DNA of 64,000 bases, taken from contig JACTAT010000037.1 of the NCBI GenBank assembly GCA_014526335.1, forward strand, positions 10,306,952-10,370,951, read 5' to 3'. Shown here piece by piece: positions 26,611 to 41,100 of this stretch. Every line of letters starts with the position of its first letter. The stretch's first letter is position 1. A program made the position numbers and the translations under genes. The notes under the pieces are model-generated. The model was not told the DNA's origin. It searched no databases and saw only the letters and a program-made list of their open reading frames with translations. This stretch comes from Chrysaora quinquecirrha. Lineage: Eukaryota > Cnidaria > Scyphozoa > Semaeostomeae > Pelagiidae.

Positions 26611-28563
26611 TTAGCGTCCAGATGATAAATAGTGTAATACAGCTACTTTTTAGGACTATATGTTTCTGTAAAATGTATTTCTCTTTCCAGTTTTCTAGTG
26701 TTTTCTAGTATTTCTTTACGTTTCTGTTAGATTTACTTTGTATTTAGCACATTAGGTAATCGTATTTTCTAGGTATCTTAGTTGCGTCATGCTTTGTTAG
26801 TTGGCAGCTTTCGCTTTCGTGCCCTTTCTAACTGTTTTTCCAATGATTTTCTTTGTTTTTTTTTTGCGTCATGTAGTTTCTGTGCGTGGGTCATAAGGCA
26901 TCTTGCGCGCTTATTAGCATGGCTCATGTGTCGCTGGCTCCTCGTTATCAGTTTATTAGGCAGCTATAGTTATTATCATGTTTAGCTTATTCTTTTCTCT
27001 GTTTGTAACAATGCTTTGTTTTACTTCTTTGCCAATTCGGCTAGATGCTTCATTTGTGTATTTAAGTCCGCTCATTTCATCATTTTCTTCAATTTACACT
27101 TAACAGTTGAGTTCATCGGATATGAGTTTGTAGTGAATTAGACATTCTTTAGTTTAGGCCCTTCCTTATCGTTTTTAGGCCATTTCTATAACCATTCATT
27201 CATTCTGTTGTTTCACATCACTCAGCAACGCATCTCATTATTTCGGCATCACCCACGTCATTCGCTACACCCACACATGCCTGCATTACATCATCTCACC
27301 AGGTCATTCCCGCATTGCTTCTACATTGCCTTATTTGTCACACTTTTCGATTCTCGTTGCATTTCCTTCAACATCTATTTTCCTTATTTGTAACGTTCAT
27401 ATTCTCAACCAACTTCCGTATTTCAACTTTAAATATCTGTGTTTCCTTGTAAATATTTAGTTCAGTAGATTGTTAATACGAAACGCTCGTCTCTTTCTCT
27501 GGTCTTTCTCTGGCTCCGTGTTCCTTGCACGTTAAATCAAGCATCAATCGACGAAAGACAGTTCCTTTTGGAGTTCACAAGCAGTTAAATTAGTAAAGCA
27601 GTAACACACGCATCTGTTTTACTAAAAGTTTGTGAAAATTATATCCAAGTGTTTTACTGGTGTTATGTCTGCGGCGCTCATTAGGTGCTTGTGAAAGACC
27701 TAAATGGAGTTTGCCTGTCGTGAGGATGGGGTTGGTGCCTCTTGAAGCAGCAACAACGTGTAACGTGTGGGTTCTTTGGATAGCGCGAAAGGAAGAAAGA
27801 ACACGCTTAGACCCTTAGGCCTTAGGCCTAAGTTAAGAAAGACTGCAACTTTATAAACTACAAGATGTTATTAAAATATGATTACACACAAATATATAAC
27901 ACAGACTAATTAGACAACACAGCAATACATCACACACACGCTGACAACAAAGACAAAAGAACGCACATTTCCCCGAAAAGGAGTAACTTACACTAACACG
28001 GGAACTACACGCATTTTTTTATAAGGAAGTTCGGCTCAGGGTCAGTAATGAAAATTCCTTAACTGATGGTGAAAATTGAGTACTCAATATTCCTTAGCAA
28101 GTCCTTAACTTCTTACTTTGTGATTTATGGTCAAGGAAATATACGCCATAAAGGTGTCAGAAGACGAGTAGAAATGAATACTGATTGAAAACCATTGGCG
28201 ATAAGTATTGCTTGCTCTGTTAATTCAAAGCTTAATTTTTTTAATCGAAATGCTAAGTTAAAGAAAAAGTCAGATTTGGTAGTCTTCGTTCCAGTACTAG
28301 AAATACCTTATATTTTTGCCAGCCCGAGTACTACCTTCCTTATAAAGCACTTCCTTATAAAAAAAATTCGTGTACACGCAAACATTGAAATCAGGACAAT
28401 TTACAGAAACGTAAAAACGAAATCAATGAATGAATATTAAAATACAAAATTAATTAAAACACAGATACATGACAAACGTGTGTTGTGTGTTTTCGGCCAA
28501 ATTTTGGGAAACAGCATTACAAATATACCCAATGAAGTTTGTCCATCGCAAAAATTATGCATC

Positions 28564-28853
28564 TTAAGCCCCGGCCAAATGACTAAATTTTTCGCTCGAT
28601 TTTTTCAATATGCATTTCGGCTTCGAAATTCTAGCGAAGTATAGTGTTCTGGCCAAACGGCTTAACAATCCATATTATACTACAAATTTCGCACTTATTT
28701 ATCTAGTGAGACAATAAAGGCGCATGAAGAGGAAGAATGAACGATTTTAACGCGCTTCTTTACGAAGTACCCCGAAGTACCTATGCGTGCGCGAACAATA
28801 CGAAAACCCGGATACTGGCCAAATGAAATCTAGTTGTTTGGTCGGGGCTTTAA
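28564..28853. mobile_element. TTAA-flanked MITE, GCCCCGGCCAAA ends
   Basis: Left end TTAAGCCCCGGCCAAATGAC mirrors right end TTTGGTCGGGGCTTTAA; TGGCCAAA motifs recur inside. About 290 bp, non-coding, 280 bases upstream of the RAB3GAP2 start. Confidence 0.65.
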
Positions 28854-29136
28854 ATCACTTGAGACAGAATTTCTACCGCTCGCAAGTGGCTGCTTGTTCA
28901 ATTCCCGAGTTCTCTGTTTGTTCTGCAATTTTAATTTTGTCCTTAATTTCAGAAAATTAAATTTAGTTGTTGCTGTTGCTCTTGCTTTCAATTCAATTTC
29001 AGTAGAAAATTGTCAAAAAATTGTCTGATGGTGGTGTGATTTTAGCACTAAATAAAGGCACATTTCTACTTCAGCAGTAACATAATGGGCCTTTGAGAAA
29101 GATTATTTAATCAGCTGGATAATATTCATTTGAACA

Positions 29137-32100
29137 ATGTCTTGCCGACTTTTGCAGAGAAATAAAATTGCTCAGCTTGATAAAATAACAACTTTTCTAA
29201 ATAAGAAAGATGATGGCCTAAATGCTCCAAATCAAAGTGAAGGTAAAAACTATAGCGTAGCCTTGTACCTGTAAAAAGACCACGTGTGATTTGTTTTGTT
29301 GTATTTAGTGTTAAGGAGTTAAGGGTAAAGTTTTGGACAGGGTTTTAGGGCTAGGGTTTTTGATTATGAGTTTTATATCAAAGAAAAAGCGGAAGGGAGA
29401 TTTTTTGTTTTGAAATTAACTAAACTTGTACATACTAGATATTATGATATATTGAAAAAAACTGTTGCAAAGACATCGATTTCAGGTCAGTGACCCCAAG
29501 AATAAAGCTCTGTACTACTGTTATGGTTTTCTCCTTAGGTCCAAATTTTGAACTACGAAATGAGTCCCTTTAAAAATTTTGAACAAAAATATACTTCAAC
29601 AGGTACCAGACTCAAATTTGAATCATCAAAAATGCGAATCTTTTTCCAATGACATTTAAGTGCATTATGTTATTAATAAAATTTCAAGGCTGCATTCCAT
29701 TTTCTTCTTAGGCCTGAAGAGGCCTTCAGCATGGGGAAAACAATTCCTATTGTTTCTGGTGTAGATGTAAATACTGTTGGTGTAACCTCTGGTGCCAGGT
29801 TTACACAGAATGTGCCCCAGTTTGAGAAGATCAGGCATTCTACTCATTGATTAGAATATTAACAAACATATTTCAGGCACAATTATACAGTGTTATGTTT
29901 TCTTATGAAGCACTATTATTATTTTAATTATTCAAAATCTTTATACAGGATTACATTTCAATTGTACATACATTGCTAATAACATTAGTCAATCAGCTGG
30001 CATGATTTTACTACTCACCTGGCTGAATCAAGCAAAATATAGCTCAAAAGATAGCTGTTTAGGACCTTGAATAAGAAAAATGATTTTGAAAATGGTAGCC
30101 TAGCGGGGAAATCGGGGGGGGGGGGGGCAAAGGTTTCAGAAGTGGCTGCGGAAGAGAAAATACAGTTTTCATCTTATATCTATCTGCAAGGCTTTGAAAA
30201 AAGAAGTAAACAAACTTTCCAAGAACAAGCAATCAGACCCTTTTAATGAGATTCCTAGAGTTGATGCAGTGAAAAGCTCAACGCACTTCAGTGTAAAAAC
30301 ATCTGAAAGGAACAGATCTCAAAAGTTCAACATGATTCAAATCAAGATAACTTCTGGAATAAATGGAAGAAGGAATTTGATGAAAATATCTCACAAAACC
30401 CATGGCAATTCAGGATAGTCTAATATGGGAAGACTAGTAAAAAAAAGCTTTTTGCATCGGATGAATTAGAAGGTACTGGACAATACTTTGAGACAGCTAA
30501 TAGCGTTAATAGTGATAAACCAATGCTATCCAAGGAAATGGATAATAAAGAATTCTCTAAAGCTGTTGGAAAATTGAAAAACAAAAAAGCTTTGGGATTT
30601 GACGGTATATAAGCAATAAAATGATAAGAAATAGCCCTTGCGACCTGTTTTAATTGATAAAAATGACATTTAACTTGGTCCTTACAACAGGAACAATGCC
30701 TAAAACTTGGTGCAAAGGACTTATTACGCAAATAAACATGTTGAGCGTAGAAAGGAATAGAATGGTGGTATGTCTGAAAATTTAAAAATGATCGGCAAAA
30801 TTCTATGAAGTCAAAAAGCACAATTCTTCAAAGATGAGTGCTGAATCTGATGTATAACAAAGCGATTTGATAGACAGTGCCGGGTGGTGAAAAGTAATTC
30901 AAGCCCTGAAAGTGCCAGGTTCTAGAAATTTCTGTCTGATCAAGCTATCAATCGAATGATACCATTCCTTACATAAATGAATGGTTTCGTCCCAGGCTGG
31001 GAAGAAATCACATTTGGCTACCAATTGTTAAAATGATAGAATGCCATAAGTTGCGCTGAATACATTCACAAACCGTAGCTGAGCGAGAGAGTATATAAGA
31101 AGAAATGGAAGAAGTTACCCGTTGTGATTTTCCGTGTCACGGACGGTGAAGCAAATTCTTCACGAATTCAAGATGGTTTTCCTATTTAGCTTATTCATAA
31201 TCATATCTGATATCTAGAGATATCTGAAAAAGGTACAGGTCCAAGTTCAACATTGAAAATGAGATAAATCTCTACGACCTTTTTTTAAGATTGAAGCACT
31301 TCTGGCCTTTCGCCGTGTTTCTTGTCAAACATTGAAAGGTTTTTAAGAATTTTCTCGCCAACTTTATGAAAAGAAGATCAGGGACACAAATCTTTTGCGA
31401 TATAACCTCAATAATACCGTTTCCTTATAGTATAACCAATTGTCAATAATAGCTATTTTGTAAAGAGCCAAATTTACATGCTCTGATATTTTGTATCCAT
31501 TATTTTAAGATTTCCAGCAGTTTCTTTACTACAAATGTTTAGCATTTAGGTCACTTTCTCTGACGAATGACTCCAGAAATTTAGGGCTGTCATCTAAATC
31601 TTGCAAAAAAGCTGTAACCAAATAATATTGCTACAAGAAACAATTGCGGCTGCTTTGGCTGATGGACTTTAATTCACCGACTCGAACATTCCTTTACAAA
31701 TTTTGATAATATCAGCCAGCAGTCATGATTCATGGGGGGAAGCGTGATAAAGAGTAAATTCGAAAAAGGCAATATTTGTCTCAAAAAATGCCATTGTCCA
31801 GTAATTTTGCCCAAATTTCTAGAGTTTGTAATTAAAAGAAATAACCAGCACTCAGAGACGTCTTTATATAAATGACCTTATATGGTAAAGGGTTACATAA
31901 CGTGACCAGTCAAGCTCCTGTTAAAATGAAAGATTAAGGCCTAAGCTCTTATCTTGGGTGTCTTCCTTGGCATTAAGGCTAGTATTACGAATTTATGGCA
32001 AAGAAGAGTATTTCTCATCCGTAGAGGCTTTTTACCGGAAGCGACAAGTTTACCCCCCCCCCCATTTTCACCTTAAGCTACTATTTCCAAATGTCCATCA

Positions 32101-35100
32101 TCATTTTTCATTACCAGGGTTCTAAGAACTCTCTTTTGAGATATTTTTCGTTTGATTGGCCAGGTGGTGTCCTGTGAAAATAACGGTCAGATTTAAAAAT
32201 AGGTAAAAATATGTAACAAAGTTAAAAGTTATGTAAGGTAGTATGCAGGATACAATAATTTATTTACATTTTGAAATAATCAGTTGTAAGATCTCTAAAG
32301 GATGATAAACTGTCAATTTCACGTTGTTCTGAAGGCAATGAATTATAGAGTTTCATTCCCACTATTACACAGCAAGATTTTGCAAGCTTAATATTTTTGG
32401 AATCTGCAGCATAAGTCTATTATTTCTTGTTGTTTTTTCGTGTTTCCTCATAACAAACAAATTCTTGACTGGCATGACAGCATGTTTCTTCATTTCATTG
32501 TGTATAAGTGTTTGCTTTTTATGTTTTCTGAGTGATTCGGTTATCTAAAGATAATAGTTTTGAAAGCTGTGTGTTTGTCCGATTCATGTTGGTTGTGCAG
32601 CTATACAAAAGAGAAGGCAATAAAATCTTCTTGTAGACTCTCACAAGGGATTCTGGAGAAGATTATAATTAAGTGACGATTGCTGACGTTTTATGGTAAA
32701 AGTACGATGGAAATTTGTACTAAAGTAGAGTATTTGGTCAAATATTGTGCCTATAAATACTTGTACTCTTTTGTGGAAGCAATTGTTTGGTGTTGTATTT
32801 GAGATTAATGACGTCACTATGTTGATTTATTTTTTTGGGTGCAAAATAGCATGGACCCTGTCTTGCCTGCTTTCAGATTGATTACAAGTTCATTTCTGGC
32901 AAAACAATCTGCCATACTTCCTTAATCAGTATTAAGATCTTGTTGACTGTTAACATATGTTGTTCTGGATAAGTAGATGACTGTGTCATATGCATACATA
33001 ACAGCTTTTGAAGTCTTAAATAGCTCTTGAAATCATTGAAATAGATAAGGAACATAATAGGCCCCAGAATAGACCCTTGGAGAACGCCACAGGTTAATGG
33101 GCACCGCTCAGATCTTTGACCATCGACTTGGTAAGACAATGATCGGTCGAAAGGGCAATCTTTGAACCAACACAGAGCATTTCCTGTTTTGCCTTTAAGA
33201 TTCCATTTTCGAGATCAGGATAGAGTGGTTGAATATTTCGAACGCCTTGATAGATCGTCAGTCAGGAACAATGTAGCGAGCTCAGTTGAGCGCCCTTTTC
33301 TATATCTGAATTAGTATTTTGACAGGATGTTGTTTTTCTCAACGTGCTTTGTTAGTTGGTCTTGGGTTGCTCGTTGAAGGATCTTTGAGATAGCTTGTCA
33401 TTTCATCCTTCGCACCAACTTTATTCAGGGCTACAACCTTGGCAATTTTCCGATCATTTGGTACAGTGCTGGATTGGAGAGACAGGTTTATCATGAATGA
33501 AAGCGGGTCTGAGAGCACTGATGCGGCATCTTTTAACCTGGAGGTATTACCTGGAGGTATTTCAACAATGCCGGGTGCTTTCTTTCTCTTTAGGTTTTTT
33601 AGTTGGTTTTCACAAAATTTCTCGTTACGTGATTACAAGAACTTAAAAGTCAGCCAATCAACGTCTTTTCTGCCTTTCCTTGCTTTCCTTAACATTTTGT
33701 CGCGAGCAGCCATTGTGGTTTTGATTTCTGTAGACAGCAATGGCCAAAATCAGCCTTTTACTCGTTTCTTTGCCAATGGTGTATGGCGGTTTATGGTGAC
33801 GAGTAAGATTTTTTTAAGACTCTCACAGAATCTTTTACAATCGAACAGCAGTAAAGGGGTTTCCAATCATATGATCAAAGTTCCTTCGTGAAAATATCTG
33901 AATCATAATCTTTATTATTGCGGGAAGTGATTTATCTCGGAGAATTTTTTATATTGCTTAACTTTTGTACAGTCATGATCACTTATGCTCAAAGAAAGGT
34001 ATAACTTCTATTTTTGATATGTTTAACGCCCTTTTTGATAACGATAAATCGATAACCGAACTTGAATCTCTGGTTGCTCTCGTGGGATCCTTTATAAGTT
34101 GTTTAAAACCTTGACCTACAATTATCTCTTTTACATCACGATTTTCTGTTCTTTTGAGGTAATCGATATTAAGTTAAACTCTCCCAAAAGGATAACCTCG
34201 TTTTTGAGCTGTTGTTGTTTATTAACATCTCATTGAAGATGTCTTTTCAGTTTTTAGGTGGATATGATCTGGGAGCCTGTAGAAAGGCAACGGATTAGGA
34301 TACCTTTCGCATTTTCAGGGCAGATTCCGATCCAAATACATGCAATATTTGCATTTTCGAGATCAGATCGATGAGTCCAATTTATGTTGTTCGGAATATA
34401 CATCTGTATACCTCTGTTCAGTTTATGCAGGTTTTTTGATCATTTGGTGCATTAAACTCTTTTTGAAACCTGGTTCTTTTTTCAGGAAAAGAAGAAAAAG
34501 ATGATGACCCTCAGGTACAGTATTTCCTAACATTTATTCATGTTAATAGAAAAATTACTATCGTACTTCAATAACGTGTCAAGAAATTTATGTTTTGGAA
34601 CCTGCCTTACTTGAAAGCTTGTTTTTCATTACCTTGTAAAGAGGATGACCCGGATGACAGGTAAATCTGGTTGTTGAAGAGACGGTTGTTCTGTGCAAAG
34701 TGGCTTTTGCCAGAAGCCGGTGCATGAGTTGTACAATACGTTTCTTCAAAATTTAAACGCTACTCAAAAGCATGAAAAGAAGCAATAGAAAAGAGGAATT
34801 TAAAATAAAAAAAAATCGGAAAAATTTGCATCAATCAAGTTTAAATATATGATTTATAGTGAATATTTATGTGTGGTAAATTTGTCCACAAATTATTCAA
34901 AAAATTTCAAAGCTACTAAGTGATTAGGTTATTATTTGTTGTTGAAATTATTTGTAATTGTTATTTGCAATATTGTTATTTGTAATTGCTGTTTGTAATA
35001 TGTAATTTGTAATATTTAAATGTAATTTGATTAAGAATCTCTATGTTAAATTTTATGCCGCAGGGTTGCTATATATTTCCATGCTCCCTGTGGCATCGTC

Positions 35101-38100
35101 TTGTATAACCTTTGTATGTTGATTGTAAATTTTATGGGAATATAAGAAAAAATTATTAGGTCACTATAGATATAACCGAACTGAGACAGACACAAACGGA
35201 CACAAATAATATAATTTCAGAAGTAATCAACAAAAACCCTATTATAACAGTGATGATGAAATATATGAAAAATCCATGTGATACTTAAATATTTGCAATA
35301 TTTATGTCTCACGGATCATCCCAAGTAATTAGATTGATAGTTTGTTCATGTCCACGGTTTCTGATCTTCTGTTCGATCTCACTCATAGATTCACATCAAC
35401 GCTCTCTCGCACATACTACCTTCTTTGAAGCATTTCATGACAATTTCATTGCAACTGAAGAATTGTTTTTCAAATTGTTTCACTCCCTCTATTTGGTGTC
35501 AAATATGACTTTTCCTGTTAAGATTGCTGGTAATGCTATTTCCATGGGGTCATATATTGCTGAAATGGTGCTTAAAAATCTCTTTTTGTCATTGGCGTCT
35601 CTTTCTTTTGAAAGACAATTGACTGACTATCTTCCAATTTGTTCTACCTTATCTCAAGTAATTTCGTTTCAGTGCTCTTCAAATCCAAATTTAACTTTGC
35701 AAATGGCGCCTCACTGTTTGTTACTATTGGTTCTCCATCAAGCTCTGCTGCACTCGAGTGCCACACAAGCTCGAAACCACAATCTGCAAATATTTAATCT
35801 GGTGTTTCCGTCATCTCTGCTACTTCTTCTAAATTGTTTCCTCCGAGGTGAACATAATCGACATCAATACCTTTAAATTTTCCTTTATACAATTTCAATG
35901 TGTATCATCCTTTTTCTTCTGAAAATGTTGTTGTAAATTTTCGATATCAATGGACTATGGCCTAGGCCGAAAATAATTCTTGTTAACACTAGGTTTGCTT
36001 TTTACTCTAAAGATCCTAAATCAACTCAAACCACAAAGCATCACGTTCACATTCGCGTATGATAATTTGTAAAAAGGCTTGTTTGATATCTTCAGGTTAT
36101 TTAATTAAATTTCCCGCAAAACTTGCTTGTGTGGGATATAATATTCTCAGCTTTGGGCTGTATTTGTGGCTACTTCTACTATCTCTTCTTTAAGCTGAGC
36201 ATCACGTTCACGTTAACATTACACCCTTGTACTCTTTTGACATTTCTGGTTGTCTGTCCATCTTTCGTATAAGTGAGCTTGCTTCTGCTACTTGGTAATG
36301 AAGTTTCATACTGTCAATCTGGTTTTCAATTCTTGATAGATACACTGCCTCTTGGTCTCTTTCGCAGTGATCTTCCAGGCCCAATACACCAAGACTACAT
36401 CAAGTCCATATAGTCCTCTTGAGAGGTTTTTGTAAATCTTAGGGTAGCCTGTGTACTCTCCTGCCCGGGAAACATCATAGCACAGCCAAACGTTTTATAC
36501 TCTGCGATTGGTTGTCCACTTTGGCTGGCGTTGGTGTATTAATCATTGGCACTCAATGTCATGAGAACATGTAGTTTGTCTTTTGAATCATCATCCATCA
36601 CCGCACCCTAAAGATGTGATTTTTCTTTAATTACTTTTTATATTCTGAGGTTTCTAATGTTAGAAGAACTTTTCGATCAACTTTATTTACTTCTGACCTG
36701 ATCCAAACTTTTCCCTTTACCGCATTGATTTGCATTTATTAAAACACATTCATCCTTTTGCTTGTTTTCTGCAGCATTTTCGACTTATATTCATGACGCA
36801 CTGGATGATACATCAGATACTGCTAGAGCCTGTATTTAACAATGCTCTACGCTTCATCCCCTCAACACAGACAGCAACAACTGGGTGTATAAGCTTTCTA
36901 TGATTTTTACTGCCAACAACTGATCCCCTTGTATTTTATCGCATATTGAGGCGTGGTGTCGTTTCATGGACTGTTGGAAGCGTGTTGTTGTTTACCTTTT
37001 TTATGTACTTTTTGTTTTGATTTTTGTATGTCTCGTTAAGCCTGGTTTCCATCAAGTCGTTGAGGGTCGTTGATGGTCTTTCAGTCTTTGCAAAAACCGA
37101 AATATACCGTCAGCAACTTTATGAAACCATTTAGACAAAATTTACAGGTTCTGTAAAAGACCGTCAAAGCCCCAGGGTGCTGGTATAGAAATCTGTTCTA
37201 TCTCGGCTACTCTTGTCAACGACTTTATGGTAATCTCGTGTGTGGCTGATTGACATCAAATCGAGCCATTCAAACTGTGAGCTGAACCTGAAACAAATAA
37301 TCACAAATGGCGCCAAAAACAACAATACATCAACGATAATCAACATATCCCCCACCGTACTGCACATACATTACATGGATGTATTAACGGTAATAAAAGT
37401 GAATCATGTTCTTATTTTCATGATTTCTTGACCTTTGTCTTTTATTGGAAAGTGGAGGTATAGTTAGTTCATTCATGCTGTCAGATAATCTTTAAAATAT
37501 CAAAAAGGAGTTTCATCAACCCAGTCGGTCGTTTCTTCATTCCAGTGCATTATTCTATTCTTAAATTCCTTCTTTTATTATTTAGTGTTTAAAAGATAGC
37601 CTCAGTTTGCCCCAAGGCTGATTTCTACTACAAAGTTTCTATGACAATTTATTTGTCAATAAGTTTAAGATAATAGTCACGTCGCTGAGGGACAGAAACA
37701 AGGGGTCAGACTGCAAAATCGGTGGGCAATGCAAAAAAATGGTTTAAAACAAGCGCAAAAGCTTGTAGATAACAAATCAACTTGGTGGACAGCGCCAAAT
37801 TACTTGTGTGGGTAATCCAACAGCATTTTGTGGATTCCCCATACAGTTTTTCATTTACTTCAAAATCTCGAAAATGCTCGAAATCCAAATTCACTGCATA
37901 AAAATTTAAACTACTGCCAGAAAGGACTTATTGAGTGCATTCAAAAGAGACCTTGTTTGTTAAATTTGAGCTCATCTGCCGGGAGTAATCGAAAGGTGAA
38001 CTTTGAGTGCCCCCCTGCAATCTTGCGCGAGCGAGAAATTAATCGTCTTTGCAAGGGGGAACTCAGGTTTTACCAATCAATAACTAGGGAGGAGAGTGAC

Positions 38101-41100
38101 CGATTTTCAAAAGCAGCATATCTTCTGAATGTACTCTGCAAGCACTTTCTGACTGTTGTTTTCAATTTCTCATGCCCCGATTTTAAATTTGTATCATTTT
38201 CAAGGTTTCGAAGTATAGAAAAGTATACGGGAAAAGCACAAAATGCTGCCGGATTACAACCATAAGTAATTTGTAGAAGTCCAACAAGTTGATTTGTCAT
38301 CTACAATCTTCTGTGCTTGTTTTAAATCATTTTTTGCATTGCCCACAGATTTTGCATGCTGCTTTTACCATAGCGCCCTGACTATAAGAGCTCTTAAATC
38401 TCAACGGGCAGAACAGATAATGCTATCTTGAAAGCAAGCTTCAAGGTTAATGGAACTGGGAACTAGACATGCCAAAAATTCTCAAATTCTATTGGCTGAA
38501 GTGCTTGGCGGAAAAATGTACCTCAACCTTTTCGCCAAGAAACCTTTTACGATACAACTATATACATTTTTCTACTGCGCATGTGCCATTATCTCTATTA
38601 CTAAACTCCTTAATATGTAAATGAGTTGCTCCATTGTTGTGGCCCATTGTTCGATTGTGCACGAAAGGCTCCACTCCTGGGGCACCTGGAAATGCGATTC
38701 TTTTTTTGATCGAAGCCCATTCTGCCCAGGTAGTGCATGCGCTATTCTTCTAAATCTTTTGAGAAGCGAAAGATAGTTAAAATTTCGATTTTTTCTTGGC
38801 CTCAAAAAGTTTCCTTTTTAATGGCGGCCATCTATTATGTTCTTTTCACTACACGCACAGTGAATCATTAAATCTTTTGTTCTGCGGTAGTTTGTCGTGC
38901 TTACTAAAACGCGGAACCACCCGAAACGACCCAAAACCAGTCAAGATCACCCAAAACGACCAATAATCAGATTAAACAACGCAATACCACCTAAAATTAT
39001 CCGAAAAAAGTAATTTTCATTTTTTAGGGGCCAGAAGACCCTCAAAATACTCAGATTCTAGCAAAACATCATTGCTGTGTAGTAAATTATCTTTTCCCTT
39101 TGGGCCAATAACGTGAACAATTCAGACTAAATCTTTTGCGTGCAACTCTCAGGGGTTTATTCAATCACTTTCCCAACGGTACATTTATTGGCAGCGTGCG
39201 ATTGTGTCTTATCTCTCAACTTCACGCTAAAATACAATTAAATACAATACCACAGTACTGTTGTTAACAAAAAAGGCTTTTCCAACTCCAGCGATGTAAA
39301 AGCTTTTTATGTCAACAAAAGTCCCAAGACGAAAGTAGAATTTTAAGAGTTTTTTTATGTCAACAAAAGTCCCAAGACGAAAGTAGAATTTTAAGAGTTA
39401 AGAATGAAATTTCAAAGAACATCAGAGAGTTTCTGTTGATTTTGCAAGGATTTTCTGCCACTTAATAGATGATTCCAGGTGAATTGGACATTTCTGGGTG
39501 GTTTTGGATGCTTTTCATCAAGTTATTGTTCGTTTAAAGTGCTTTTGGCGGGTTTTGGGCAATTTTGGGTTGTTTCGCGTTTTTGGTAAGTACGTTTACA
39601 CGTTTTCAAGGGTCAAGAGACGTTAAAGGGCACAAGGAGACTGTAGTTCATTTTAGAATCTTACTCATATTTCGTTTTCAAGAAGAGTTCTTGCTTCGAT
39701 TATTTCTATAAACGCCACGCTAAACTTTGTGTTTCACTGTTACAATGCATATGCAACACTAATAAGAGGCCATAACGTTTTCGGGTTTCAAGTTGAATGT
39801 TCCTTTGAAAATTCAGAGCACAAACACACAAAATGAAAATCGTTCCGATCGAGGTTCCGATGTAGTGGGATATTTACTGTTCATGAAGGACATTTAAAAT
39901 TGAAATCTGCGGTGAGATGGGGATAGGATTTTCGAATTTACGCAGCAGCAATGCTACTAATTTTGCGTCTTAAGTTATCACAAAAGCGTTTGGAATATAC
40001 TCAGTCTCTCTGCAAAAAAATATCATTGACCATTTACCATCGAACTGTTTGACTTTCATTTAAACTGTTAATAATAGTATTTTCTTTCGACTGAGACAGG
40101 GCATTAAAACGTTTTGTTGCATTAGTATTCAAGCTGATGGAACACAGTCAGAGATACCCTTAACCTCCGTGACTCACTGGCTCACAATCCCACCCATTCA
40201 AGGTTTTGTTTTATAAAACTTGGCTTATATTTGAGCTTCAACTTTCATATTATAATGATGATGATGATTCTGACTTTCATGACCTGAAGATAATGATGAT
40301 TGTGATGATGATGATGATGATGATGATTATTATTATGATTTTGATGGCATGACGAAATTTGATGGCATGTTGGTGATTATGATAATGATCTGATGATGAT
40401 TATGATAATGATGATGGTAATGATTTTGATGATGTGGATGATTCTAATGGTGATTATAATGTTATGGTTGACGATGGCGATAATGATAATTTTGACGGTG
40501 ATGATAACTATGATAATGATGATGATGATGATTATAATGATGATGATGATGGTGATGACGATAATGATGAAGGTGACAACGGCTATGCTATGGAATAAAT
40601 ATTTACGTTCCCTGAAGAGAAATCGATTTCTTGCCAGGTCTACTGCTATAACTTTTTTATTTCTATGTCACTCATGATGTTCTTATTTTGTCCAGAATTT
40701 AAACTTTATGATCTCACTTATATGTTTACCATTACAAGTAGACTAGCTTTTTAACTTGACGCCCGCCATGCGGGCGAGCTTTTTACCTTGACACCCGCGA
40801 TGCGGGTGCATATTAGTACCAGTTTAGCCTTGGAAAGACAAGATACCACTCAGCTGCCTTTTAACTTGCAGCCTTCTGAACTTTCGCTAGAGTCCGGGGA
40901 GGTTAGCTCCCCATGGCATCCCACAACCTCCCCGGACTCTAGCGAAAGTTCAGAAGGCTGCAAGTTAAAATACTAAACTAATGACCATGCTGAAAATTCA
41001 TCTGATGGAGATTGGGCTTCATAAAAGCTTTTTCATAGCGGTCATGCATTGTTATAGTTTTGATTGTCGATAGACTACATGAAAGAACTTAGTATTCCAT

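Larger units (their letters stand above)
24097..29136. other. MCM8-RAB3GAP2 intergenic region
   Basis: Contains three MITE-like elements and a minisatellite listed separately. No canonical AATAAA follows the MCM8 stop closely; AATACA near 24220 could serve. In 26620-28560 and 24970-25950 no gene or known repeat was recognised; short open frames there look like chance. Confidence 0.6.

Noticed and set aside
35304..35876. 190-residue plus-strand ORF
   Set aside because: Leucine/serine-rich composition fits the complement of a coding-like minus-strand remnant; no splice signals or family match.
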